64,000 nucleotides of DNA from Halorubrum sp. BOL3-1 (GCF_004114375.1 NZ_CP034692.1:372001-436000), one strand, 5' to 3'; counted from the first letter of the stretch, positions 17,973 through 30,195 are shown. Made by a program: numbers and translations. Notes: generated from the sequence alone by a model not told the origin.

Positions 17973-19499
17973 CTACGGCGGCGCGGCCCGCGTCGCGTCC
18001 GCACCGAACGTGAGTTCGAAGACGGCCCCGTCGTCGTTTCGCGCCTCGATGTCCCACTCGTGTGCCTCGACGATTCGGTCGACGATCGCCAGGCCGATCC
18101 CGGAGCTGTCGGCCGACGAGACGCCAGAGTCGAAGACCGTGTCGACCATTTCGGCCGGGATCCCCGGACCGTCGTCCGCGACGTACATTCCCCTGCCGCC
18201 GCCGTCCGTGGCGAGCGGACCGAGCTCTATCGTGACGTCCCGACCGCCGTGGTCGATCGCGTTCCGGAAGAGGTTTTCAAGCGCCTGACGGAGGCGGCTC
18301 GGATCGGCCTCCACGCGGCCGACCTCGTCCGCGATCGTGAGGGTCGCGTCGGGCGCGCGAACCGACTGCCAAGCGTCCTCCGCGACGGTCTCGACCGGAA
18401 CCGGTTCCGTGTCACCGATCGCCTCGCCCCGGCGTGCGAGCATGAGGAGGTCGTCGATCAGCGTCTCCATGCGGTCGACTGCGCCGCTCATGGCCTCGTA
18501 GCGCGCCGGCGAGAGTTCTTCCTCCGAGAGAGAGAGGTACCCCGAAAGCACGTTGAGCGGGTTCCTGAGGTCGTGTGAGACGACGGCGCTGAACTGTTCG
18601 AGCTGTTCTGCCTGGCGTCGGAGCGCCGCTCGACGATCGTTTCGTGCGACCGTGTGCGCGACCAAGTCGCCGAGCGTGCGGTACAGGTCGACTTCGTCGT
18701 CCGTCCAGACGCGGCGGTCGTCGGATTCGAACGCGACGACCCCGCTCAGCTCCCAGTCGACGACGAGCGGCACGTGAACCGTCGCCGGCGAAGTGGACGA
18801 GCGCGCAACGTTACCGAACGTCGACAGTCGGTCCGGCTCGGGAAAGTCGTCAAACGTCTTCGACGCCGGCTCGAAGCCGTCGGGACACCAACTGTACGCG
18901 GGCACGAACGGTCCGTCGTCCTCTCGATAACAGACGATCCGATCGAGTTCCGCGTGTTCGCCGACGTTCTCCATCGTCCACTCGATCTTCGTCTCGACCT
19001 CGTCGGTGCGCGTGCTCATCAGCGTCGTCCCGGCATCGAGCAACACACCTGTGAGGCGAGCGACGTCGTCGTCACCGAGTCGAACTCGGTCGTGGTCCAC
19101 TCGGCTCGCGAGGCACTCGACGAGCTGGGAGTCTCCGGCACTCCCGGAGTTCGAGTCTCGGCCACCGGCGTCGACCACGTCGTCCACGTCGGCCGACAAC
19201 AGGGTGCGGATCGTCTCCGTCGTCGCGTCCTCGACGAACGCGATCACTGGTACGGTCGACGGGAGGGCCGCCAGACGGTCTCGCACTGCGTCGTCGGTCG
19301 CGGCCGCAGCGGTGATAACCACACCGCACGTCGCGTTCAGCAGCTCCTCGACGTCGCGACTCGCGTCGAAATTGGCGGGGGCGACCGCCCGAAACGTCGG
19401 TCCGTTCGGTCCCTCCCAGACGGTATCGACCGCACGAGACACGCGTTCGCTGGCGTTCGCGTCGTCACCTACGAACGCGACGGCTGTTCGCCGGTCCAT
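17973..19499 (-). CDS. GAF-domain sensor histidine kinase
   Basis: A 508-residue soluble kinase. Residues 1-125 form a receiver-like alpha/beta domain without an obvious phosphorylatable Asp context. Residues 150-290 are a GAF domain (WTDDEVDLYRTLGDLVAHTV at its end). The H box is AVVSHDLRNPLNVLSGYL with H309, the N box FRNAIDHGG, G1 ADDGPGIP and G2 SSGIGLAIV. No transmembrane segment is present, so it senses a cytoplasmic signal. No cognate response regulator lies nearby, as is usual for haloarchaeal orphan kinases. Confidence 0.92.
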   Translation of the reverse strand: MDRRTAVAFVGDDANASERVSRAVDTVWEGPNGPTFRAVAPANFDASRDVEELLNATCGVVITAAAATDDAVRDRLAALPSTVPVIAFVEDATTETIRTLLSADVDDVVDAGGRDSNSGSAGDSQLVECLASRVDHDRVRLGDDDVARLTGVLLDAGTTLMSTRTDEVETKIEWTMENVGEHAELDRIVCYREDDGPFVPAYSWCPDGFEPASKTFDDFPEPDRLSTFGNVARSSTSPATVHVPLVVDWELSGVVAFESDDRRVWTDDEVDLYRTLGDLVAHTVARNDRRAALRRQAEQLEQFSAVVSHDLRNPLNVLSGYLSLSEEELSPARYEAMSGAVDRMETLIDDLLMLARRGEAIGDTEPVPVETVAEDAWQSVRAPDATLTIADEVGRVEADPSRLRQALENLFRNAIDHGGRDVTIELGPLATDGGGRGMYVADDGPGIPAEMVDTVFDSGVSSADSSGIGLAIVDRIVEAHEWDIEARNDDGAVFELTFGADATRAAPP

Positions 19500-19559
19500 A
19501 CCCGCTCAAATCGGTCTACGGGCTTCAACGTTTACCCCAAAATATCGACGCTGAAAACG

Positions 19560-20447
19560 CTATTCCCGGTCGGAAGCCGCCGTGACGTAGATGCCCAGCA
19601 GGACGACACAACCGCCGGCTACCGTGGTCGACATCGGCGTCTCAGACAGCAACACGAACGCGAGCAGCGTCGCGCCGACCGGTTCACCGAGCAAGGAGAC
19701 GGAGACGACGCTCGACTCGAGGTGCGCGAGCGCCCAGTTGAGAACGGTGTGACCGAGCAGCCCCGGACCCGCGGCCATGCCGACGAACAGGAGCCACTCT
19801 CGGGAGGGATATCCGGTAAGCGGATGTCCGGCCGCGAGGACGAACGCGAGCAGAACGATCACGCAGACGCCGTACACGACCGTAACGTAGGGGATCAGCG
19901 AGATGCGCTGGCGCAGCGACCGCCCGGCCAGTACGTATCCCGCTGCGGCGACCGCGCCGGACAGCGCCAGTGCGTTCCCGTACAGCGGACGGGGACCGAT
20001 CGCCACGACGCCGAGTGAGTCGCCGAGCGACATCGACGCCATCCCGGCGACGGCGACGGCGATTCCCGCGGCCATGCGACGCGTGACGCGTTCACGCAAC
20101 AGCAGCCACGCGCCGAGCACGACGAACACCGGTTGGGCCTGAACGAGCGTCACGCTCGCGGCGACGCTCGTCCACCGGAGACTCTCGAACCACGCCGCGA
20201 AGTGGACGGCGAGCGCGACCCCGGACAGCACCGTGAACGCGAGGTCCCGAGGCCGAATCCGTGCGAACTCCGCGCGATATCGCCACGCGGCGACGGAAGC
20301 CAGCGGGAGCGTCGTAAACAGTACGCGGTAGAACGCGGCGACCGAACTCGGCGCGTCGCTCAGCCGCACGAGAATCGCTCCCGCACTCACGGCAACGACC
20401 GCGACCGCCAGTCCCGCGCTCGGTGACACCACCGGCTTCGAGTTCAT
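19560..20447 (-). CDS. EamA/DMT family transporter
   Basis: A 295-residue membrane protein with ten hydrophobic helices arranged as two EamA repeats: SAGAILVRLSDAPSSVAAFYR starts the first, and the second runs through VVSVSLLGEPVGATLLAFVLL. It probably exports a small metabolite such as an amino acid. The ATG at 20447 gives the canonical N-terminus (MNSKPVVSPSAGLAVAVVAV). The frame upstream is open for 239 codons but is antisense to another gene and lacks hydrophobic pattern. It ends 60 bases before the histidine kinase start on the same strand. Confidence 0.9.
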   Translation of the reverse strand: MNSKPVVSPSAGLAVAVVAVSAGAILVRLSDAPSSVAAFYRVLFTTLPLASVAAWRYRAEFARIRPRDLAFTVLSGVALAVHFAAWFESLRWTSVAASVTLVQAQPVFVVLGAWLLLRERVTRRMAAGIAVAVAGMASMSLGDSLGVVAIGPRPLYGNALALSGAVAAAGYVLAGRSLRQRISLIPYVTVVYGVCVIVLLAFVLAAGHPLTGYPSREWLLFVGMAAGPGLLGHTVLNWALAHLESSVVSVSLLGEPVGATLLAFVLLSETPMSTTVAGGCVVLLGIYVTAASDRE

Positions 20448-20579
20448 CGGGTCCAGCGGTCGTTCGGGCGGTGGGCGCTTACCGGTTTCGAGAGACGGTC
20501 GATTCGATCGAAACGCGTGTTTCCGTCGTCCGACGGACGCAACGACGGAGATTTCACCCCTCAGTTCAAACCGCGGACC

Positions 20580-20864
20580 ATGTGTGCTGACACGTTCGGG
20601 GTCGGGATCCGCGTCGCCGAGTCGGAACTCCGTGTCGTCGTTGGGGTCCCTTCCGACATCGACCCCGGGTGGACCGACCCCGAGGCGTTTCAGTCGCTCG
20701 TGGCGGAGACAGTGTGGGAGCGGCTCGACCGACGCTCGACTCTGGAGACCGTCGCCACACGATACGAGACGGGCGAGACGGCCTCTCTCGGGAGCGTGAC
20801 GATCGAACCAGACGGCACGGTGGCAGAGACCGACCTCAAACGCCTCGAACCGATAGACGACTGA
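20580..20864 (+). CDS. Small hypothetical protein
   Basis: A 94-residue acidic protein (MCADTFGVGIRVAESELRVV to RLEPIDD). No family is recognised. It has a plausible beta-alpha pattern and acidic composition like true haloarchaeal proteins. It is divergent from the EamA gene (132 bases between starts) and convergent with the following minus-strand gene. Confidence 0.55.
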   Translation: MCADTFGVGIRVAESELRVVVGVPSDIDPGWTDPEAFQSLVAETVWERLDRRSTLETVATRYETGETASLGSVTIEPDGTVAETDLKRLEPIDD

Positions 20865-20908
20865 ACTACTCTCCGCGGCGGTGAATCGACTCCGGCGCGG
20901 TCCGCCGC

Positions 20909-21745
20909 TCAGTCGTCGGACGCGCCCGCCTCGATCGCGGCACCGATGGCCCACCCCCGGTCCGGACGATACGCGGTGAGATCGTACCGCGTCGGTCCGA
21001 CGGTCTCGCTCCACGTGTCCAGCGCGCCGAGCCTCACCAACCCCGACAGCGCCGCTCCGAGCGTTCGCGGCGTCGTCTCGGGATCCGAAAGCGCGGCGTG
21101 GACCTGTTTCGACTGCGGATAGTTTCGGTCGCACGCCTCGATCCCTTGCTTGGCCTCCGCCCAATGTCGACGGACGTACCCGAACGTCGTCGGATCCTCA
21201 CGGGAGAGCCGTTCGACCGCCGCCACCGTATCCGCGTCGGCACTAGCGACGGAATCGACTCGAGACACCAATTTCACCGGACCCCCGAGAGAGCATCCGA
21301 GCGCGATCCGGTTTGCTCGCTTCCCGAATCGTTCCAAGAGCCGGTCCGTGAACGCGACCGCAGAGTCGTGTCCGTCGCGTGCGGCGACGGGGTCAAGATC
21401 GTCGATTACCAGGTCGACCGTCCCCGAGGGGGCCCCGTCGAGATGGGACGCCACAGCGTCAAGTACCCGTTCGTTCCCGGCCGCACGCCCGAGGACAGTG
21501 TACGCGAGCCCGCCGTTCGCCACGACCTGCGTCGACGTGGCGGTCTCGCTCCGGGCGATGTCGCTCGCGTCCACTACCGCCTCCCGACTCGGTGTGCCCG
21601 CGGCCGTCCGCTGCCAACCGGTCCGCCAAGCTTCGACGTCGGTCCCGAACAACACCGACACGACCCGCTCCGAGGCGAGCCCATCGCGAACCGGCGGGCG
21701 ATCCCCACAAGCCAGTCGCACCGTGGCGTCGTCCGGTCCGTCCAT
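20909..21745 (-). CDS. Haloarchaeal hypothetical protein, RecA-like N-terminus and winged-helix C-terminus
   Basis: A 278-residue protein. The first ~170 residues (VVSVLFGTDVEAWRTGW, LVIDDLDPVAARDG, IALGCSLGGPV) look like the degenerate KaiC/RecA-like fold seen in haloarchaeal DUF7504-type proteins, but no intact Walker A is visible. Residues ~185-265 (HWAEAKQGIEACDRNYPQSKQVHAAL, LGAALSGLVRLGAL) fit a winged helix. The family name is tentative. The start lies 46 bases from a perfect 14-bp palindrome that could be its operator. Confidence 0.6.
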   Translation of the reverse strand: MDGPDDATVRLACGDRPPVRDGLASERVVSVLFGTDVEAWRTGWQRTAAGTPSREAVVDASDIARSETATSTQVVANGGLAYTVLGRAAGNERVLDAVASHLDGAPSGTVDLVIDDLDPVAARDGHDSAVAFTDRLLERFGKRANRIALGCSLGGPVKLVSRVDSVASADADTVAAVERLSREDPTTFGYVRRHWAEAKQGIEACDRNYPQSKQVHAALSDPETTPRTLGAALSGLVRLGALDTWSETVGPTRYDLTAYRPDRGWAIGAAIEAGASDD

Positions 21746-21791
21746 GATACGTTAGCTTCACCCACAAAAGTAATAAACTTACGCATCATGC

Positions 21792-21805
21792 TATCAGTAC
21801 TGATA
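21792..21805. promoter_or_regulatory. Perfect 14-bp palindrome, possible operator
   Basis: TATCAGTACTGATA is a perfect palindrome in the AT-rich region upstream of the minus-strand gene that starts at 21745. The AT-rich stretch between them (ACAAAAGTAATAAACTT) holds a likely TATA element. A dimeric regulator site at this position is an inference. Confidence 0.45.
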
Positions 21806-21997
21806 TGACTATCGACCTGGTGACGATCCCGCTAGTTCGGGCCGGTGACCGAGTGCGCTGTCGCTAGCCGATACCGCCGTCAGAAGCCGACAACACCGTC
21901 ATACACCTGCTCAGACGACCGCAGATGCGAATGTAGCCGGTGACGGTTGCTACTGGTCGAAGGACCCGTGTCGCGAGCGCAGTGGCTCTCGACACAT
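21806..21997. other. Non-coding tail between palindrome and rRNA terminator
   Basis: About 190 bases with no gene. No tRNA-Cys, which some haloarchaea carry after 5S rRNA, could be found on either strand. Nothing else is recognised. Confidence 0.5.
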
Positions 21998-22029
21998 GAA
22001 AACAGCCCACGGACGCGTTGTCCGTGGGC
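21998..22029 (-). terminator. rRNA operon terminator hairpin
   Basis: Read leftward, GCCCACGGA, a 7-base loop and TCCGTGGGC form a perfect 9-bp stem, followed by TGTTTTC. It lies 38 bases beyond the 3' end of 5S rRNA. A stem plus T-rich tract at the end of the operon fits a transcription terminator or a 3' stabilising structure. Confidence 0.65.
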
Positions 22030-22066
22030 CGAAATTGAGCGGGGCTGATCGCTCCTGTATGAATGG

Positions 22067-22188
22067 GTAGGCGGCGACTCGTGGTTCCCAGAGGATCGCT
22101 CACTCCAGTACTTCACGATACGCTGGTGGGCTTAACTTCCGTGTTCGGAATGGGTACGGGTGTGTCTCCACCGCTTTGGCCGCCTTCA
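22067..22188 (-). rRNA. rrf: 5S ribosomal RNA
   Basis: Read leftward the 122-nt sequence starts TGAAGGCGGCCAAAGCGG, contains CCCGTACCCATTCCGAACAC and AAGTTAAGCCCACCAGCG, and closes with GCCGCCTACC, pairing with the start. These are the conserved helices I and loop elements of archaeal 5S rRNA. It is the last gene of the rRNA operon. The ends are set by the terminal helix and may be off by one to three bases. Confidence 0.93.
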
Positions 22189-22270
22189 TGCCGACTCTCG
22201 GAGTTGAACCGAGACTCTCTCGCTCTCAACTCGAGAAGAGAGAGACACCTGTGTCGGTCGTGGTCCGGTA

Positions 22271-22324
22271 CCAACCGTGTTTACGTGCGATCCAGTTACC
22301 GCCTGAACTCATGCGAGTCGTGGC
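22271..22324 (-). repeat. 23S rRNA processing stem, 3' arm
   Basis: This stretch is the near-perfect reverse complement of 25336-25390: GGATCGCACGT(A)AACACGG and CGCATGAGTTCAG recur in inverted form on both sides of 23S rRNA. Together they form the long pre-23S stem in which archaeal splicing endonuclease cuts at a bulge-helix-bulge. The arms show directly; the processing role comes from known haloarchaeal operons. Confidence 0.75.
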
Positions 22325-22338
22325 GCGTCAGCGCCAAT

Positions 22339-25248
<2,910 letters not shown>

Positions 25249-25335
25249 AGTGTGTCAGCCAACTCTCCGAAGAGAGTGCTGACGGTGTCAGAAATACTCG
25301 TCAGAGTATTCCGACTGTATATGGTTCACTGACGT

Positions 25336-25390
25336 TCCACGAACTCGGATGAGTTCAGTGGACGTCTGGATCGCACGTATACACGGTTGT
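25336..25390 (-). repeat. 23S rRNA processing stem, 5' arm
   Basis: Partner of 22271-22324. Between this arm and the 23S 5' end lie two further small hairpins (for example ACTCTCCGAAGAGAGT at about 25261-25276). It separates 23S from the spacer tRNA-Ala. Confidence 0.72.
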
Positions 25391-25524
25391 CATTGAATCG
25401 CCCGGGTGTGTGCGGGCGTTCGTCGAACCCTTCCCATCCGCGGTTTCCCGGGGTGGTGCATCGGTCGTCGTGTTTGAACCGAGTCGCGTCTCCCACTTAA
25501 GGGACGGATTTGGTTCGAACAGGA

Positions 25525-25593
25525 TGGACTCACTGGATTCGAACCAGGGCATCCTCCTTGCAAGGAGGCACTCTACCGCTGAGCTATGAGCCC
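25525..25593 (-). tRNA. Spacer tRNA-Ala (UGC), non-canonical arms
   Basis: Read leftward: GGGCTCATAGCTCAGCGGTA, then an anticodon arm CCTCC-TTGCAA-GGAGG, then CTGG-TTCGAAT-CCAG and TGAGTCC-A. Acceptor and D arms are normal for tRNA-Ala, and the 16S-23S spacer is the standard haloarchaeal place for tRNA-Ala(UGC). However, the total is 69 nt. The perfect five-pair anticodon stem encloses only six bases instead of seven, and the T stem has four G/C-type pairs instead of five. Either this tRNA is structurally deviant or three homopolymer bases (T, G, C) were lost in the assembly. The identity is firm, the functionality uncertain. Confidence 0.8.
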
Positions 25594-25627
25594 CCTTCCC
25601 TCGCGGGAAGGTATGTCTCGTGTGTGT

Positions 25628-25689
25628 GCCGTGGTCGTTCTGCGGTGTCCAAGCCGGTGGGGGGTGGACGACACAGTCCAATGCGATGA
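25628..25689 (-). repeat. 16S rRNA processing stem, 3' arm
   Basis: Matches, in reverse complement, 27296-27361 (shared blocks GCCGTGGTCGTTC, TCCAAGCCG, TGGAC, CACAG and CCAATGC). The two arms bracket 16S rRNA and can form the pre-16S stem containing the endonuclease bulge-helix-bulge site. The tRNA-Ala follows after about 35 bases. Confidence 0.78.
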
Positions 25690-25752
25690 GTAGTGACCGT
25701 TCTAGTGGAACGGTCGTAAGGTGAGCCTCCCGTGTGGGAGGTCTCGGGTCGG

Positions 25753-27215
<1,463 letters not shown>

Positions 27216-27221
27216 GAATAA

Positions 27222-27249
27222 CCTTCAGGCCTGATTCCCGGCCTGAAGG
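27222..27249 (-). repeat. 10-bp inverted repeat in the 16S leader
   Basis: CCTTCAGGCC and GGCCTGAAGG are separated by 8 bases and lie 6 bases upstream of the 16S 5' end. A second inverted pair (GTGTCAATC / GATTGACAC, about 27262-27293) follows. Both lie inside the large processing stem and probably fold in the pre-rRNA leader. Confidence 0.6.
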
Positions 27250-27295
27250 GGGTGTTGGCGGGTGTCAATCTCGTTGGAGACGAGGATTGACACAC

Positions 27296-27361
27296 CATTG
27301 CATTGGTCTGTGTGGTGTCCGGGTCCAACCAGCGGCTTGGATGGCACCGAACGACCACGGC
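27296..27361 (-). repeat. 16S rRNA processing stem, 5' arm
   Basis: Partner of 25628-25689; see there. It sits about 80 bases upstream of the 16S 5' end, as expected for a haloarchaeal pre-16S leader. Confidence 0.78.
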
Positions 27362-27498
27362 TCACATCAGATCGCCGCTTACGCCGGAGCGCAGGGAGCG
27401 CGATCCTCATTGGATGAGTCGGACAAGCCGACTCTGCGAAACCGGGCCGAATTGAACGGCCCGAGTCCGCGGTGCGTTCTTCGCGTATTGACCGAACG

Positions 27499-27616
27499 GG
27501 CTTATACACTTAAGCACGTCGGAACGCTTTGACCGACCGCGCATGCGGTCGGTCGGTGCCCCTTCGTCGGGGGCGCCTCGCATCTATTCCAATGCCGGGG
27601 TTGTATTTAACCCCGT
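27499..27616 (-). promoter_or_regulatory. rRNA operon promoter region
   Basis: Two TATA-like elements read leftward toward 16S: GGTTAAATACAACC (27601-27614) and GCTTAAGTGTATAAGC (27500-27515). Tandem rRNA promoters are normal in haloarchaea. Between them lies a perfect inverted repeat with 10-bp arms GACCGACCGC / GCGGTCGGTC around GCAT (27531-27554). The promoter calls rest on sequence similarity and position; transcription starts are not known. Confidence 0.55.
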
Positions 27617-27837
27617 CGAACTATCTGCGCCACGTCATGCGATTTCATGGAACGATTTGTAGGCGACGGGTCCGGCAAGGCAAGTTGAGACCGGGAGCGA
27701 GCAGCAGCCGTCGATTGGTTCGAGAATGATTCGAGACCGGTAGATACATACAAAAAATATCACATGTGCCGGAGCGGTATTTCCCGCCCATACAGACGCA
27801 CGAGATCAAGAGAGATGCTCTGGAGACGGTAGGTCGT
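27617..27837. other. Non-coding region between rRNA promoter and tbp promoter
   Basis: About 220 bases, with a lower GC segment (27735-27770: ATACATACAAAAAATATCAC). No gene with coding character is seen. The AT-rich part could hold additional upstream rRNA promoter elements or control both divergent units. Confidence 0.45.
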
Positions 27838-27879
27838 TTATACCACGGGCGTTTATAAGGGAGGGGGCCACATATAAAA
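27838..27879 (+). promoter_or_regulatory. tbp promoter with three TATA-like motifs
   Basis: TTTATA (27838-27843), TTTATAA (27852-27858) and ATATAAAA (27872-27879) stand upstream of the tbp ATG at 27887. The middle one, centred about 32 nt upstream, has the right spacing for a leaderless transcript. The last is only 8 nt from the ATG, a position where TBP binding would block transcription. Autoregulation is an inference. Confidence 0.6.
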
Positions 27880-27886
27880 GCGAACG

Positions 27887-28447
27887 ATGACGAACCCTGC
27901 AGACTCGATCGAGATTCAGAACGTTGTCGCATCGACGGGTATCGGTCAGGAACTCGATTTGGAGGCCCTTGCCGAAGACCTCCCGGGCGCGGATTTTAAC
28001 CCCGACAACTTCCCCGGGCTCGTGTACCGCACCCAAGAGCCGAAGGCCGCGGCGCTCATTTTCCGCTCGGGCAAGATCGTCTGTACCGGGGCAAAGAGTA
28101 TCGATGACGTTCACGAAGCGCTCGGGATAATCTTCGAGAAGCTTCGCGGCCTTCAGATCCCCGTCGAAGAGGATCCGGATATCACTGTTCAGAACATCGT
28201 GTCGAGCGCAGATCTCGGACACAACCTCAACCTCAACGCTCTCGCGATCGGTCTCGGTCTCGAAGATGTGGAGTACGAGCCGGAGCAGTTCCCCGGACTC
28301 GTTTATCGGATGGATGAACCCGAAGTAGTCATCCTCCTCTTCGGAAGCGGGAAGATCGTTATCACGGGTGGTAAACGTACCGACGACGCCGAGGAGGCGG
28401 TCGAAGAGATCGTCGAACGCATCGAAGGACTCGGCCTGCTCGGCTGA
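27887..28447 (+). CDS. tbp: TATA-box binding protein
   Basis: A 186-residue general transcription factor that binds TATA elements and recruits TFB and RNA polymerase. The two pseudo-symmetric TBP repeats are evident: IQNVVASTGIGQELDLEALA ... FPGLVYRTQEPKAAALIFRSGKIVCTGAK and VQNIVSSADLGHNLNLNALA ... FPGLVYRMDEPEVVILLFGSGKIVITGGK. Length and the acidic C-terminus are standard for haloarchaeal TBPs. It is divergent from the rRNA operon and convergent with orc1/cdc6, which ends 96 bases downstream. Confidence 0.98.
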   Translation: MTNPADSIEIQNVVASTGIGQELDLEALAEDLPGADFNPDNFPGLVYRTQEPKAAALIFRSGKIVCTGAKSIDDVHEALGIIFEKLRGLQIPVEEDPDITVQNIVSSADLGHNLNLNALAIGLGLEDVEYEPEQFPGLVYRMDEPEVVILLFGSGKIVITGGKRTDDAEEAVEEIVERIEGLGLLG

Positions 28448-28542
28448 CGCGGTCTCGCACCGATCGGTCTATCCGAGCCTCTTTCGATGAAGGGCTGGCG
28501 GCGCGCCAAGCAGTCAACGTCGAATGACCGCGTACGACCCGG

Positions 28543-29748
28543 TTACGTTTCCGTGTCGTCCTCGGTAAGGACCTCTTTCACGACGCCCGGATCTTCGAGA
28601 AGTTGGTGTTTCGTGTAGCTACCCTCAGCGCTACCGCCGCTGTGTTTCGACTGTTCGATGATGTCGAGAAACGCGTGTTCTTTCAGGAGGTCGCGAACGC
28701 GTCGCAGCGAGAGGCTGTCAGACCCTTCCTGTCGACAGATGTTCTCGTATATCTCGTACACTCGACTCGTCCGGAACCCGTCCTGTCGGCCGTTTGAGAG
28801 CGACAACAGCGCGAGCGCCTGAAGGACGTATCGCGAGTGAGGGGTAGATCCGCGGATAAGTTCGCGGAATCGATCGGTCTCCGCTCGCTCGCGTGCCTGT
28901 GTGACGAACTCCTCGCGGACCGTGGGTTCGCTGTTCGCCTGCGCGATCTCGCCGGCGTACCGGAGGATATCGATTGCCTTCCGGGCGTCACCGTGTTCGC
29001 GTGCGGCGAGCGCGGCGGCACGGGGAATTGTCGACGGCTCGAGAACGTCGTCGTGGAACGCGTCCGCACGTGCCTGCATGATCTCCCTGAGTTGGTTCGC
29101 GTCGTACGGCGGGAAGACGAACTCGCGTTCGCAGAGGCTCGATTTGACGCGTTCGTCCATCCGATCTTTGTACTGAATCTTGTTGCTGATCCCGACGACG
29201 CCGAGCTTACAGTCGGTGATCTTTCCGGCCTCACCGGCGCGAGACAGCTGCATCAGGATGGCGTCGTCGTCGAGCTTGTCGATCTCGTCGAGGAGGATCA
29301 GGACGACATCGTATCGTTGGTCGAGGATCCGCCAGAGGCGTTTGTAGTACGTTGAAGTCGAGAGTCCTTTATCAGGGACGTTGATACCGGTCTCTTCGGG
29401 ATCGTTGACGCTCTCAGCGATCGTCTGGACCGCCTGTGTCTCCGTGGTGTCTTGCGCGCAGTCGACGTAAGCGAACGTCGCCGTGACGCCTTCCTCGCTG
29501 GCGGTCGAAACGAGCCGCTTCGAGACGTACTTCGCACACAAGGACTTCCCGGTACCTGTCTTTCCGTAAATGAGCACGTTACTCGGACTCTGTCCGAAAA
29601 TAGCCGGATTGACCGCCGTTGCCAAGTCGGCTATCTCGTCGTCTCGACCGACGATACGTCCCTCACCCGGTAGGTGGCTGATCTCGAGGAGTTCCTTGTT
29701 CGCGAAGATGGGATCCTCTCTGGTAAAGAGGTCGTCCGCTGCGTCCAT
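28543..29748 (-). CDS. orc1: Orc1/Cdc6 replication initiator
   Basis: A 401-residue AAA+ initiator recognising the adjacent ORB elements. Walker A is IYGKTGTGKSLCAKYV, Walker B VLILLDEIDKLDDD, with sensor 1 LGVVGISNKIQYKDRMD, sensor 2 DARKAIDILRYAGEIA, and a C-terminal winged helix (about 310-395). The start MDAADDLFTREDPIFANKELLEI fits the family. A longer in-frame form would begin with GTG at 29793, but those 15 codons overlap an ORB (encoding FHRKPG), so the ATG at 29748 is preferred. The gene is transcribed away from the origin. Confidence 0.96.
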   Translation of the reverse strand: MDAADDLFTREDPIFANKELLEISHLPGEGRIVGRDDEIADLATAVNPAIFGQSPSNVLIYGKTGTGKSLCAKYVSKRLVSTASEEGVTATFAYVDCAQDTTETQAVQTIAESVNDPEETGINVPDKGLSTSTYYKRLWRILDQRYDVVLILLDEIDKLDDDAILMQLSRAGEAGKITDCKLGVVGISNKIQYKDRMDERVKSSLCEREFVFPPYDANQLREIMQARADAFHDDVLEPSTIPRAAALAAREHGDARKAIDILRYAGEIAQANSEPTVREEFVTQARERAETDRFRELIRGSTPHSRYVLQALALLSLSNGRQDGFRTSRVYEIYENICRQEGSDSLSLRRVRDLLKEHAFLDIIEQSKHSGGSAEGSYTKHQLLEDPGVVKEVLTEDDTET

Positions 29749-29755
29749 GAGGGAG

Positions 29756-29775
29756 ACACCGGGTTTCCGGTGAAA
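29756..29775 (-). repeat. ORB1
   Basis: ACACCGGGTTTCCGGTGAAA, immediately upstream of the preferred orc1 start, so Orc1 binding here could also repress its own gene. Confidence 0.88.
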
Positions 29776-29837
29776 TGCGTTCTGTTTTGTCACTGCCCGC
29801 GAGGCACGGTCAAGGCGTTACCTGCTGGTCGAGACAC

Positions 29838-29857
29838 ACACCGTGTTTCCGGTGAAA
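29838..29857 (-). repeat. ORB2
   Basis: ACACCGTGTTTCCGGTGAAA; same orientation as ORB1, 82 bases away, on the left side of the first AT-rich segment. Confidence 0.9.
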
Positions 29858-30138
29858 AGAGGCGGAGAGCACTGGGTAGGAAAGACGGAGTGGGCGGGCG
29901 GGGAACTGACTGATGGAACCAAATATGGACAGTAAACCAGAGAATGAGTAGAATAGCGGTCTAAAAGCGTTAGGACAGCGACCCATGGATAAGCAGACTT
30001 GATAAATGTAACAACGTTTGAATCGATGGATCCGATTTTCGTGGATGAAGCTCGGGTCCTCATGAACGGGGAGAAGATAGTAAAGATAACACATAAAGAA
30101 TGTAAAAATAATACGACGAAAGGCTTCTAACTGCCTTG

Positions 30139-30158
30139 TTTCACCGGAAACGAGGTGT
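30139..30158 (+). repeat. ORB3
   Basis: TTTCACCGGAAACGAGGTGT, inverted relative to ORB2, on the right side of the AT-rich segment. An identical copy occurs at 60769. Confidence 0.9.
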
Positions 30159-30195
30159 TCGATAAGCTGGGGTTCTCCAACCCGCCAAAGGGGAG

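Noticed and set aside
21806-22066. tRNA-Cys downstream of 5S rRNA, as in some haloarchaea
   Set aside because: No cloverleaf could be assembled on either strand; the only strong structure is the terminator stem.
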